Positions 1 to 11,842 of a stretch of DNA of 64,000 nt are shown piece by piece. The DNA is taken from contig JAVXUO010001736.1 of NCBI GenBank assembly GCA_033065855.1, forward strand, positions 1,107,001 to 1,171,000, in the 5' to 3' direction. Below the pieces are notes generated by a model that did not search any database, was not told the origin of the DNA, and saw nothing but the letters and a program-made list of their open reading frames with translations. How positions within the stretch are numbered: position 1 is the first letter of the stretch; the number at the start of each line of letters is the position of its first letter. The position numbers and the translations under genes are program-made. The DNA is from Escallonia rubra. Taxonomy: Eukaryota > Streptophyta > Magnoliopsida > Escalloniales > Escalloniaceae.

Positions 1-2203
1 CTAAGGATGACCCGAGCAAGCCATGCAAGCTTACTGCATTCTTGGGTTACAAGGCTGGTATGACCCATATTGTTCGAGAGGTCGAGAAACCTGGATCAAG
101 TAAGCAGCTTTCATAATAATTTTTGCGAATGGTTTGCTCCTGGGGAACTTTTTCATCTCCTTAGTATGTGCTTTCTCGTGTGCTACTTAGAATTTAGAAT
201 GCTATTTGGGTGGAGTGAGTGAGTGTATCAGGAAACAAACTTTTATGCTTATCATGAGTTGCGGTTTGAGACCGCATTGATATTTTGTTGCTACGGATTG
301 TAAGTTAAAATTGAATGACCTCGTCTTGAGAACTTATAATTTAAATTGTTTTGTATCCGAAAGTTGGCTAGAATTTGACCCCTGTTCTTGCTCTCTTCTT
401 TTATGGACAGCATAATTTGCTTGAATATAATATGCCTTACATGTTTTCAACCATAAATGTAACCTTTTTTTTCACTTTTTTTTTCCATTAGAGCTTCATA
501 AGAAGGAGACTGCTGAGGCTGTAACCATCATTGAGACTCCTCCAATGGTTATCGTTGGTGTTGTGGCTTATGTCAAGACACCACGTGGCCTGCGTTCTCT
601 CAACACTGTTTGGGCTCAGCATTTGAGTGAGGATGTGAAAAGGAGGTTCTATAAGAACTGGTGCAAGTCCAAGAAGAAGGCTTTCACTAAATACTCAAAG
701 AAGTTTGAGACTGATGAAGGAAAGAAAGATATCCAGGTACAGCTGGAGAAGATGAAAAAGTATGCGACTGTCATAAGGGTACTCGCTCACACTCAGGTAA
801 TAATCTCTATCAATCCTATGTTTAGTTTCTCTGATTCAAGTTTTTAAAGCTTGTTTTGATTTTTGCATCTATCGGTCAGTGAATAGCAGTTTTCGACGTG
901 CTGGCAATTTCTCCCGTATTCTTTCTGTACATTGATGTACACTAGATTGATAATGTCAAGATGTATACTTGATTGATAATGTCAATTCTTTGTGCTTCCA
1001 ATTTCACGTTAATTGCCCTGTTCTGTTCTTGACAACATTAGCAGTGGCATCTTCTAGATTTTTGCAACCAGAAGTTGACTACTAAGAAACAATGTAGAAT
1101 CCTTAGTCACTGAGGTGCAATAATAAGTGATTTCGCAATTTGCTTGCTTGCCAAGTACCTGTCCTTTTTATTTAACAAATTTAAATCAAGCAGATCTTTG
1201 GGTGGCTTACATGTGCTGCTCGTGTTGCAGATTAGGAAAATGAAGGGATTGAAGCAGAAGAAGGCACACCTTATGGAGATCCAGGTTAATGGTGGCACCA
1301 TTGCTCAGAAGGTGGATTTTGCCTATGGCTTCTTTGAGAAGCAGGTTCCTGTGGATGCCGTTTTCCAGAAGGACGAGATGATTGATATTATTGGTGTGAC
1401 AAAGGGTAAAGGTTATGAAGGTGTTGTCACTCGTTGGGGTGTCACTCGCCTTCCCCGTAAGACTCACAGGGGTCTGCGGAAGGTGGCTTGTATTGGTGCA
1501 TGGCACCCTGCCCGTGTCTCATACACGGTTGCTCGGGCTGGTCAGAATGGATACCACCACCGAACTGAAATGAACAAGAAGATTTACAAGCTTGGCAAGA
1601 CTGGACAGGAGTGCCACACTGCCATCACGGAGTTTGACAGGTTAGTAACTGGGCTGTTCCTTTTTTGCTATTTGCTCATAGTGGGGTTGTATTTGGCCAT
1701 GAACATGTGGCTTTGATAAGTAGGCCAAAATTTCTGGGTGATGTAAAACCAAATTCTGTTTCTATGTTGGCATTTCGGGCGGATTAGGAATCATGTGGCT
1801 TTAATGCATAGGTCAAATTTATTTCATGGTATCACATAAAATTTCTCTGTGCGCGAGCTGGCACATGTATGCCGAATCTTCATAGTTGTCTTTTGTACAA
1901 GCTTTCATACAAGGAATTGTAAAATTAACTTGATAATAATACAGGACTGAGAAAGATATTACTCCTATGGGTGGGTTCCCTCATTATGGTGTGGTGAAGG
2001 ATGACTACTTGCTGATCAAAGGATGCTGTGTTGGCCCTAAGAAGAGGGTTGTTACGCTTCGCCAGTCTCTGCTAACACAGACGTCTCGTTTGGCTCTTGA
2101 GGAGATCAAGCTCAAGTTCATCGACACATCCTCAAAATTCGGTCATGGTCGCTTCCAGACTACTCAAGAGAAGCAGAAGTTCTTTGGACGCCTGAAGGCA
2201 TGA
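1..2203 (+). CDS. RPL3: Cytosolic 60S ribosomal protein L3 (uL3), 5' end outside window
   Basis: Core protein of the cytosolic large ribosomal subunit whose central loop reaches towards the peptidyl-transferase centre. Four coding exons are visible: 1-99, 492-796, 1231-1640 and 1945-2203, all with GT-AG introns and matching phases. The first visible codons read [20 protein letters not shown], which is about residue 34 of the usual ~389, so roughly the first 33 residues lie upstream of the window. Signature stretches are intact: [13 protein letters not shown] in exon 2; [28 protein letters not shown] and [14 protein letters not shown] in exon 3; [16 protein letters not shown] and [20 protein letters not shown] before the TGA at 2201-2203. 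The histidine-rich GYHH segment holds the histidine modified in other eukaryotes. No break is seen, so this looks functional. Family knowledge: plants usually carry two or more RPL3 genes; which paralogue this is cannot be told. Confidence 0.97.
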
Positions 2204-3532
2204 AGAATTCATTGGTTGAACTTTTTGCTATTCTCAAGTCAACTATGGTCTCTATCTCGGAAAGTGTCCTGTTTAATTTCTGCAAGTAATTTTGGATGTC
2301 TGCAGTGCTGAGAGGATTGCAATTTTGTTTTGAGTTCTGTTTCATCAGAGATTTTGAATTGCCAAGATATGGATTGGTTTATTTATCTCCTCTTTTCTGG
2401 TTTGATATTTACTATGTTGGCCTTCCCTTTTCCCTTGTTGAACGGGAGGGGGAAGATTATGAACTAATTACTCCATGGCGTATATAGTGGGAAATATATC
2501 CACAAAATTATGCAAGTAAAATACGTATTTATGAACTTACCTTTAAAATAATATCCGAGGTTCTGTTCAAATGATGGCAAGAGAAGCTATTTTCTTACTC
2601 AAGCCAAGGAAAAGGAGTAAAGAAGTGTAAAATGCAGAATGTAAAGGCATTGTTTAACATACAAGATTTTATTTTGACCTTAGAGAGAGTCTACGATAAA
2701 TTTATTTTATTTTATTTTAATATCTGTATTAAAAGAAAAAAAAAATAAGTGTAGTATATTTAGATTCATCGAGATGAGTTTCTTGATATTACTTGTATTG
2801 TTTCAGTATAGATTTATCTGATATTTTTAGAAAGTAGCTAAGCTACTAATGTAACTAAGAAGATGTAGCGTTCCAGGAAAGTAGCTTGTCTACTCTTGTA
2901 ACTTGATTCGCATATTTATATCATCATTCTCCTGTTTAACTAAAAAAAAAAAACATCCAACAAGACGGTAAGTTCAAACCAAAATAAAAATAAAAACAAA
3001 AACAAGACGTGTAAGTAAATGTGTATTCCCAAGATCTTCAAGTAAGGTCATCTCCATCATGCTTCAATTGATATGGAAAGAGAGAATTTGGCAGTGAATG
3101 GTAGTGAAAATGTTCAAGAACTTGTTGCCCGAGACGTCAAACAATTCGAGATAAAAAGATTCTTGCAAATCTTTTAGAAGCTTGCCATCAAGATTTGATC
3201 CATCATGTTGTTGGCTGTTGCGGCAATTGAAGAATCAAAAGATCTATCTGCATAATATTGGACAGTTGATTGAAAATGGATATCGAGTGACTTTTAGTTG
3301 TTGAATGCTATGTTGTTGGTTAAAAGAAAGAAGATGGTTAGAGCGAAACTGCAAAAGTAGAAATGACAAGCACTTGACCATTCCCTCTTGTTATCCCGCT
3401 TGGTGAACTCGAGTTGATTCAAGAAGCAATGACTTGTCAAGAACACTCCAAAACCAAAGTTTCAAGTGCAGGTTCAAAGAAAAAGGTATACAATGTACAT
3501 GAAGTTTGCTCCATGGTATTTTTGACACATTT
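2204..3532. other. RPL3 3' flank and unrecognised intergenic DNA
   Basis: The first ~300 bases are the likely RPL3 3' UTR (T-rich, no further exon). From about 2500 the sequence is AT-rich with A runs near 2735 and 2942. The segment 3060-3500 has some coding-like texture (for example NLAVNGSENVQELVARDV after an ATG near 3073) but meets stops within ~35 codons and I do not recognise it. It may be remains of a host gene, continued after the nested elements at 14109. Confidence 0.5.
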
Positions 3533-3537
3533 GTATC

Positions 3538-3841
3538 TGTCAAGTCTCACATCGACAATACATGGGGTTTATGATTTATTATTATACCTGGTGGACTTCT
3601 CCTACTCTTGAGCATGCTTTTGGGTTGGACACCAAGTTCAACATGGTATCAGAGCTAGGCCCCTGCCCCCCCATTCGATCCAACGGGACCACCTCTTATT
3701 CAAGAGGAACACCTCTTATTCCCACGCTTCGCGTGAGGGCGGGTGTCAAGTCCCACATCGACAATACATGGGGTTTGGGATTGGTTCTTATACCTGGTGG
3801 GCTTTCCCTAACTCTTAAGCATGCTTTTGGGTTAGACACCA
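3538..3841 (+). mobile_element. TRIM (miniature LTR retrotransposon), left LTR, interior and most of right LTR
   Basis: A terminal-repeat retrotransposon in miniature. Left LTR 3538-3643 (106 bp, TG..CA) is followed directly by a primer binding site TGGTATCAGAGC at 3644-3655, complementary to initiator tRNA-Met. The interior is only ~100 bp and ends in a purine-rich tract (GTGAGGGCGGG, to 3743). The right LTR starts at 3744 and breaks off at 3841, where a Tat element is inserted; its last 12 bases are 14092-14103. The 5-bp target duplication GTATC flanks the whole at 3533-3537 and 14104-14108. Total without the insertion is about 316 bp. It has no coding capacity, as is normal for TRIMs, which depend on other elements. 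Confidence 0.9.
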
Positions 3842-4281
3842 TGTATTGCTGCTAGAATATTGATCGGGAACTACAGCCGGGAAATGGACCTGCAAAATAG
3901 AACACGGAGTGACCGCCGGGGGTGTTCCGACGGAGGAGGCTCCGATGCTAAATTCAGAACGTTGCTACCGGGGTAGAGCTCTGAATAGTAAAAATGTATT
4001 AGGTGTGCGTGTGTGTCTAGTTGCGTACCTGAGGCCTCGCTCATAATATAGCCTTGCCTTCATAGAATCCTTCTTACCTCAGGACTCTCCCCTGATAGGC
4101 TTCCTAATCAGTTAGAACCATATTAGGACTCTGCTGCCGATCCCGAAGGATAACGTTTACGTCCTATCAGGACTCTACCACCCCCAGTAGAGCTTATCTC
4201 GAACACATGTCCCTAGGTTAACTCGGAGTCAACCTTGCCACGTGTTACCTCTTGGTTGGATGAGTACATTTAGTCATATCA
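3842..4281 (-). repeat. 3' LTR of Tat element 1
   Basis: 440-bp terminal repeat, copy of 13655-14091. In element orientation it begins TGATATGACTAAATG and ends CAGCAATACA, differing slightly at the very end from its partner (CAGCAACA). It carries a short GTGTGT tract near 4005-4018. Confidence 0.92.
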
Positions 4282-4429
4282 TAATGCCCCATGCTTTTGG
4301 TGGTTTCTTCTAAAAGGACAATCAAAAGCATGTCGTGCCAACAACCAACCACAAACAATTTGGCTGAAGACTTCCTCTGTCCCTTATCTGTTACTTAGAA
4401 GTAATTATAAAGTATTACTTTTGAATAAC

Positions 4430-5060
4430 CTGCTCTGGCATCCTGTTCGGATTGGCTGCTTTGGAGTTCTGCTCGGGAACTTTGGTCAGGAAACCTGCTC
4501 GGGAGCCCTGGTCGGGCATCCTACTTGGGATCCCTGGACGGCATCCTGCTTGGGATCCCTGGACGGCATCCTGCTCGGGAGCCCTCTCCTGCTTGGGAAC
4601 CCTGGTCGGGAATCCTGCTCGGGCATGAACTTTGTGCTTGGACACATGAAGGATCCTGCTTGGGCATAGACCATGTGCTTGAGCACTAGGAGGGTCCTGC
4701 TCGGGGCATAGACCATGTGCTTGAGCACTTGAAGGGTCCTGCTTGGGCAGTCTGCTGGGGCATAAACCATGTGCTTGAGCACTAAGAGGGTCCTGCTCAG
4801 GCAGTCTGTTCGGGCATAGACCATGTGCTTGAGCACTAGGAAGGTCTTGCTCGGGCAGTCTGCTCGGGCGGTCTGCTTGGGCATGACCATGTGCTTGATC
4901 ACTTGAAGGGTCCTGCTCGGGCATAGACCATGTGCTTGAGCACTAGGAGGGTCCTGCTCGGGCATAGACCATGTGCTTGAGCACTTGAAGGGTCCTGCTC
5001 GGGCAGTCTGCTCGGGCATAGACCATGTGCTTGAGCACTAGGAGGGTCATGCTCAGGCAA
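4430..5060. repeat. Two-part tandem array in the 3' region of Tat element 1
   Basis: Two arrays lie side by side between pol and the 3' LTR. From about 4488 to 4630 a ~25-bp unit around CCTGCTCGGGAGCCCTGGT repeats five or six times. From about 4650 to 5060 a longer unit around GACCATGTGCTTGAGCACT repeats about eight times. Spacing of the CCATGTGCTTG motif is 42, 54, 54, 66, 41, 41 and 54 bases: a 41-bp core with zero, one or two copies of a 12-13-bp module (GGGCAGTCTGCTC). Long open frames across it on the minus strand are products of the repeat, not genes. Hypervariable tandem arrays in this position are known in Tat/Ogre elements and can seed satellite DNA. Confidence 0.88.
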
Positions 5061-5674
5061 GGACGCGACCATCAAGCCACGTGGCAGGGACCTTTATGGT
5101 TTTTTACCATCCCAAATTTTGAGGTATGTGCACAAGTACAATGGCCACTTTGCTGCCAAAACCAAGGTAGTTATCATTAAATTTCAAAAATTTAATGCTC
5201 TGGGGAATCGCGCTAGACATGTTCATTTGAACGTTACCGCCAACTCAGGGGCGGTTACTTCTCACTTCTTTTATTTATTGGGGTTCCTCACTCCATTTGC
5301 CCCCTGCTACTCACTTTCACTGTGCTTGGCTCAACCTTGACAAGTAAGTTCCTCTTCTCTTCTTCTTGTTTGGCACTTATGTATTTTCCTTCAATAGCTC
5401 CCAATATCGTAGATTTCATTAGAACATGTCTTCAACATCATCAAGTAGCTCTTCGTGACCCTCGACTAGTTCAACATAAAATGATCTAGAAAGTGACTCT
5501 GAAAGTAGATCTTCACAAGTAGGTACTTCAACCCTTAGAAGTCAAGTAGGAACTTCCACCCCTCAAGCCAGCACTTCGTTTCCCCGTAGAGATGCTCTCG
5601 GGGATATCAAGGACGAAGCTGAGGATAAATTTGATGAAGACACTTGGTTTACCTCAGACGAGAAGAGGAACACG

Positions 5675-7582
5675 ATGACCAAAGAAAGCATAGTCGAGCT
5701 TTTGGAAGAATTTCCCTTGCCTCCTTCATTCTCTGCTCGGGTTCATACACTCCAAGAGCCTCCCAACTATGGCACAAACTCGGAGACAAGTGTCTATGAA
5801 GGCCAGATAAGATCTGGCTACAGAATCCTTATGCACCTATTTGCAGTCGCCTTTTTCATTCACTACAAAATGGCACCAGGTCAACTTGTGCCCAATGGGC
5901 GGAGAAAACTTGTTGGCTTGATCTACCTTGTGCAAACTTCAGGGTATCCAGTGACGGTCCATGACTTTATGAGGCTCTACCTTGAAGTGTGCTTTATAAA
6001 GAATGTAGCCAACAGTGTTGGTTGGTATTATATTCACAACCGGGTCAGAGTGATCAAGGGGGGTCCTAAATCCAGCAAAGGTTGGCACTTCCGGTATTTT
6101 TTTATTCAACGGCCAAGTGGCAAATGGGAGTTCCCAAGAAAGTGGAATGGTTTATGTAAAGATTATGAAAAGAAAGGCTTCCTGACTCCCAACGCTACCA
6201 CGAAGAAGCTCCTTGATCACATAAAGAGGAGGGGTAGTCTCAATATTGACGAGCCCTTTACAGATCAAGAGATGCGGCATGCGGGGCTCATTCCTCCTGC
6301 CCTCACTATACCTGTTCCTCCATATCATGTCGTAGAATCTAGAGTTGTTTTGGGGCATAGGACTCGAGGATTGGTGATAGGAACATCGTCTTCTAGAACT
6401 CCAAGTTTAGGTAGAGTCCAAAGCCATGTTTATATATTCCCTTTCTTTCTAATTGTGAACGTGTTACCTAACCCAGTTCTTTTTACAGAAATGGCTGGCA
6501 AAGGTGAAGGTGCAAAAGGCAACTTTTTAGGTCTGTTGCAAAAGGCTTCCAAGGGAAAAAGGAAGGAGGGCACAGGGGAAGGTTCTTCTCCTGTTGTAAA
6601 GAGGCCCCGCGCTCCCACTCCTCCAGTACCTCCACTTGTGGTCGAGGACCTTCCTATCGACAATGACCCAATTTTTCGTCCTAGATGGACGATTAAGAGA
6701 GGCGATTCAGGGATGTCGAGCTCGTATGTCTCTGCTCAGCACCTAGCTCATGTGGTGTTACCTAGCGACAAACTCATCCTGGAAAACCAGCCTCACGAAG
6801 CCTTTGCCATGGCCCACGTCCAAGCTGCTTACAACATAACTTGAGTTACCTTATTCTTTTTGAGTTCTCAATTAAACTCCTCTCGTCCTTCCATCACATA
6901 ATCGCCTTCATCTCTCTTCTCTTTTCAGGCATACTGCTATAGCAGCCAGATACATGACAGGTTCGCGATGACGATGGACGTGACCCGCAACGCTGAGACC
7001 GAAAAGAAGGCGGCCGTAGGCAAAGCTGACAAGCTTGACAAGGAGGTCAAGGACCTTAAGATGGAGAATACAGACCTGCTTACTAAGCTTGGTCGCCTGG
7101 AAAAGATATGGGAGAAACTAAGGCACGAGAAGGCCGAGATCGGGAACAAGGCCATTCAAGCATTCCTTGATGGCACTGTTGGGGAAGAGTGGCTGCGAAA
7201 GCGAACAGAAGACGGGCTTTCTATTTTCTAGGAAGGTTTTCAGAAAGCCAAGGAACTGACGATGGCCAAATATCCCAGCCTTTTCCTTGATGATGTTGTG
7301 GTGCCTACTTTTGAGTCACCATCCGGGGAAACTGCCGCGCCTACCGAAGTTGGAGACGCAATTTCTCTGGGGGAGAAAGCGTTCGATCTGGGAATGCTCT
7401 TGCATCTTAGGATGGCTTGTCTTTGTTCCCTTGTTTTGCACTTCCCTTTTGATGTGCCCCCAGTACTTTATCGCCCCCAAAGGCTTATTAATGGATATGT
7501 TTTTCTTCATCCCTTGGAAGGGTATGTTTTATTTTTGCAATTGTGTTTTTATCTTTCACATCTTGCATTGTCTTTACTTTGA
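5675..7582 (+). CDS. Antisense extra gene (aORF) of Tat element 1, Transposase_28-like
   Basis: Lies between the pol gene and 3' LTR of the Tat element but is read on the opposite strand from gag-pol. The N-terminal part (5675 to about 6410) has the look of the putative gypsy-type transposon domain (Pfam Transposase_28): YEGQIRSGYRILMHLFAVAF, MAPGQLVPNGRRKLVGLIYL, then an aromatic FRYFFIQRPSGKWEF block. Further on are a basic-proline stretch (KRPRAPTPPVPP, near 6600) and a heptad-rich coiled coil (6968-7231: EVKDLKMENTDLLTKLGRLE). Such antisense genes with introns are known from Tat-lineage elements (for example Grande). Function is unknown in the family. The copy sits in a fossil element and looks damaged. 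A serine-rich start (ATG near 5426) may be the original N-terminus. Confidence 0.7.
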
Positions 7583-8095
7583 CTCGAACCCTTATCGTCA
7601 GCTAAGGATTGGCAAAGAAGCCTCGCACTCACGCTTGGCTGGATTTTGAATTAACAAACAGGGTGGGGCGACGATCACCCACTTGGTTTTGCCATTTCTC
7701 GGGCTAGAACCAAATCTAGACCGTGTCAGGTAATACTTGTGTCTTACCTTATCACATTGGGTGATATTAGCTTGAGCAACATTTGTGGTTTTTCTGTTCG
7801 GGCAATCTGCTCAGACATTAAATGTATATTGTTCTTGAGAACTTAAGTAACTTTGCTTGAGCGAAAGCACACTATCGTGTTGATGTAAAGAATGATTCAT
7901 TCAAAAGTGGAAAAGAATGATTCATTCAAAAATGAAAAAGATAACATGTTGGGATGAACAATGATTCATTCTAAAGTGGAAAAGAATGATTACACCGGGA
8001 ATTATGCCTCCATGTTATTCATTTAACTGAAATCTACTATACTCTATTATACTCTTCACCTCCAAAAAAAGAAGTGCCTTGTCATTTGTAAGACA

Positions 8096-9745
8096 CTACT
8101 GATAGTATCGCCGTAAGTTTTCAGCATTCCAAGTTCGCGAGATTGTGTCTCTTGAAAGCGTTTCCAATGAGTAGGCGCCTGGTCTAAGTACCTTCAATAT
8201 TCTGTAAGGTCCTTCCCAGTTTGGCGACAACTTCCCGATAGCGGCCTTTGAATCCAAAACTTCCAACTTTCTGAGGACTAGATCGCCAACTTGAAATAGC
8301 CTCGTTCGAACCCTTCGATTGTAATGCCTCGCAACCCTCTGTTTTGTTGAAATCATTCGATCTAGGGCTTGGGCGTGTACATCGTCTAATAGGTCTAGAT
8401 TTCCTCGAAGGTTCGCCTCATTCTCTACTTCTGAAAATTATAACACTTGAACTGTAGGGAGACCTACTTCCACTGGTAGCAGTGCCTCTGTCCCAAAACA
8501 CAATAGAAATGGGGTCTCTCCTGTTACAGAATGGGGTGTCGTGCGGTATGCCCATAGTACTTTGGAGAGTTTTTCTACCCATGCTCCTTTAGCTTCGTCT
8601 AGCTTTCTCTTTAAACCTTGAAGGATAGAGCGATTCATATTCTCTGTTTTTCCGTTTGATTGAGGATGAGCAACTGATGTGAAGCGGAGGTTGATAGAGA
8701 GGCCTTCACAAAAACTTCGAAAGTTGGAATTGTCGAATTGCTTCCCATTATCGATGATCAGAACCTTGGGAACCCCGAAGGGGCAAACAACATTCTTCTA
8801 GAAGAAGTCTTCACACTTTGCCGCCGTTATGGTAGCTAATGGTTTAGCGTCAGTCCACATCGTGAAATAGTCGATGTCGACTATCACAAAATGTCGTTGA
8901 CCCGTAGCCATCGGGAACGGGCCCAAAATGTCCATTCCCCACATCACGAATGGAATTGGGGAAGTCAAGATGTTAAGTGGAATCGCCGGGGTGTGTGAGA
9001 GTGGGGAAATTTTTTGGCATTGGTCACACCTTCTCGTGAAGTTAATTGCGTCCTTCTGCATCCCTGACCAGTAGTAACCTTGTCTTAGGATCTTGTGTGC
9101 TAAGTTTCTTCCGCCCAAGTGTTGCCCGCAAATTCCTTCGTGCACTTCCCTCAATGCATAATCTGCTTCCCTAGGGCTCAGACACCTAAGATATGGCAAA
9201 CTAAAGGACTTCTTATACATCACTCCATCCACGAGGACAAACCGGGCAGCTTTAGCACGCAGATTGCGAGCTTCACTTCGCTCTTGGGGTAATGTTCCCG
9301 AGGTGAGATACTGCACAAGTGGGTCCATCCAGCAAGACTTCGCTTCCACTATGTCGATCTCCTTTAAGGTCCGAATACTCCTTTCTTCAAGGAGCTCAAT
9401 ATATACCGCTCGGGAAAACTTTGAAATGTATGTGGAAGTCAGTCGCGAGAGTGAGTCTGCTTGAGCGTTTTGATTCCTCGGTATGTGGCGAATGACAAAG
9501 TTTTTGAACTTTACGGCTTGAATTTTCACAGCTTGAAGATGCTGGACCATCCTCTCATCTCTCGCCTCATATTCCCCCAAGATATGGTTTACTACCAACT
9601 GGGAGTCGCTGTGGACAGAGAGAATCGACCTTTAACGAGTGTGCCAGCCTTATTCCAGCTAAAAGTGCTTCATATTCGACTTCGTTGTTTGATGCCTGAA
9701 AGCCAAAGCGAAGGGCGTATTCAATCACAAACTTTTCTGGGCTAA
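8096..9745 (-). mobile_element. Integrase and archaeal-type RNase H part of Tat element 1
   Basis: Minus-strand pol remains. Around 9460-9600 is the end of the second RNase H (VVNHILGEYEARDERM, IPRNQNAQADSLSRL). Integrase follows: an HHCC zinc-binding region (HEGICGQHLGGRNLAHKIL .. CDQCQKIS) and the catalytic core start (WGMDILGPFP). Towards 8096 comes the chromodomain-less C-terminal region (VGDLVLRKLEV .. GPYRILKVL). Several breaks. Confidence 0.85.
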
Positions 9746-9782
9746 TAAGTATGAGACCAGCCCCACTGCATCCTGTTTTAGA

Positions 9783-11423
9783 CTAGCCATCAACATAAAC
9801 AAGCCACGGATCTGAAGTTTCTGAGAGAATTAAATGTGGGGGGTCTTCTGGCACTGTGCATTCAACAATGAAGTCTGATAAGGCTTGGGCCTTAACTGCC
9901 GCACGAGGCTTGTACTTGATGTCAAATTCTCCTAGTTCCACTGACCAGTTAACCAATCTTCCCGAGGCATCCGGGCTTTTGGGAACCTTCCCTAAAGGCT
10001 GATCGGTCAAAACAATGATCGTATGCGACTGGAAGTAAGGTCGTAACTTTCTCGCTGAAGTGACGAGGGCAAGGGCCACTTTATCTATTCGAGGGTATCT
10101 TGTTTACACGTCTTGGAAAACCTTGCTCACGTAGTAAACAGGCTTTTGCCTGCCTCCCTCTTCCCGGATCAAAATGGTGCTCACTGCTACTTCACTAACC
10201 GATAGGTAAAGAAATAAATCTTCACCAGCGACTGGTTTGGTAAGAAGAGGTGGGGACGCCAAATAGTGCTTCAACCCCTCAAACGACGACTTCTGGCACT
10301 CTTCAGTCCATGCGAAATCTTTCGCCTTTCTGATGGCCTTGAAGAATGGCATGCATCTTTCCGCCGATTTAGACATGAATCGTCCCAAAACAACAACTCT
10401 TCCCGTGAGTTCTTGAACTTGTTTGATTGTTTTGGGAGGCTTCATGGCGTGAATAGCGCCAATCTTCTCTGGGTAGGCTTCAATGCCACATTGGGGGACC
10501 ATGAACCCCAAAAACTTACCAGAGGCTACCCCAAATGCACACTTGAGTGGGTTTAACTTCATATTGTAAGTTCTCAGTATGTCAAAGGTTTCCTTGAGGT
10601 CCTTTACATGAGCCTGGGCTTCGACGCTTTTCACCAACATATCAACCACGTATACCTCCATATTTTTCCCGATTAAATCACGGAAGATCATATTGACCAA
10701 GCATTGATACGTAGCCCCCGCATTCTTGAGCCCAAAAGGCATGACTTTGTAGCAGTAAAGTCCTTGCTCTGTGATAAATGAGGTTTTAGAAATATCGTCT
10801 TCGAGCATTTTTATTTTGTTGTAACCTGAATACGCGTCCATGAAGCTCAACAACTCATGGCCCGAAGTAGCATCAACGAGGATGTCGATTCGCGGAAGCG
10901 GATAAATGTCCTTTAGGCACGCTTTGTTAAGGTCAGTGAAATCAATGCATATGCTCCAATGGTCACCTGACTTGGGAACCATCACAACGTTGGCTATCCA
11001 ATCAGGGTACTGAATCTCCTTAATGAATCCAGTGGTCAACAACTTGTCAACTTCCTCATCGATTTTTACTTGTCTTTCAGGAGCGAATGTACTTTTCTTT
11101 TGCTTGACCGGTTTTTTGAATGGATATACGTTCAATTTGTGAGTGATTACTTCAGGGTCAATTCCAGGCATACCCGATGCCGTCCAAGCGAAGATGTCCG
11201 CGTAGCTTTGCAAAAGGTCTACAAGCTTGAGCTTGAGATCATCCACCAATCCCGTTCCAATCCTTATTGTCTTCTCTGGGTTACCTGGGTATAACTCGAT
11301 ATCCAGGAGGTCTTCGACAGGTTTGCCTCTTTCGACTTTGGTCTCATCTCTCAAATCTTTAATCACGAGAGTCTCGTTGCTTTTGTTTCGGCATGAAGCT
11401 ATGTAGCACTGTCGAGCCACCAC
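9783..11423 (-). mobile_element. Reverse transcriptase and RNase H part of Tat element 1
   Basis: Minus-strand pol remains. Reverse transcriptase landmarks: DYLNK-type DFTDLNKACLKDIYPLPRID, FMDAYSGYNKIKM, PFGLKNAGATYQ and a V(V/D)DM catalytic motif (MEVYVVDMLVKS), followed by RNase H (FLYLSVSEVAVSTILIREE, LTDQPLGKV). Similar to the homologous block of the second Tat element at 24422-25440. Confidence 0.88.
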
Positions 11424-11500
11424 CTGGTCTCCCTTGACTTCTCAAATTCCATGTTCCGTGAGAAATTTCATTTTCACGTGGTATGTCGATACCACCGCCC

Positions 11501-11839
11501 TTAATTGTTTAGTGTTGTTCGGCCAAGAATCGCATTATAGGCCGATAGAACGCGCACTACCACGAAATCCAACATCAGCTTGGCTTGGGCCGGAGGGGCA
11601 CCCACGGTAACTGGTAATGCAATGATTCCCTCACAAACCATGGGGTGATTAGAGAAGCCGTAGAGAGGCGTGTCTATCTTCGGCAATTGGTCGGACGGGA
11701 TATTCATCTTTTGGAAAGCTTCATAAAAAAGTACTTTTGCCGAACTTCTGTTATCCACAAGTATTCTCTTCATATCAAAGTTTCCCACTCGGAGCGTAAT
11801 TACCAGAGGGTCGTCATGTGGTGTTTTTGTGTCACCCAC
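11501..11839 (-). mobile_element. Protease part of Tat element 1
   Basis: Retropepsin-like segment: VDNRSSAKVLFYEAFQKM corresponds to DNGSSAEVLFYDAFKKM of element 2 at 23500-23560, followed by the LGRTTLN turn. It lies between gag and reverse transcriptase as expected for Gypsy order. Confidence 0.8.
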
Positions 11840-11842
11840 ATC

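Noticed and set aside
3060-3530. Possible host-gene fragment (VQELVARDV-like start)
   Set aside because: Short frames, frequent stops and no confident family.
4415-5019. Long minus-strand open frames (169 and 177 codons) rich in PEQDP and AQAHG repeats
   Set aside because: They run through the 41-bp tandem array in two frames at once; the repeat keeps frames open. No gene support.
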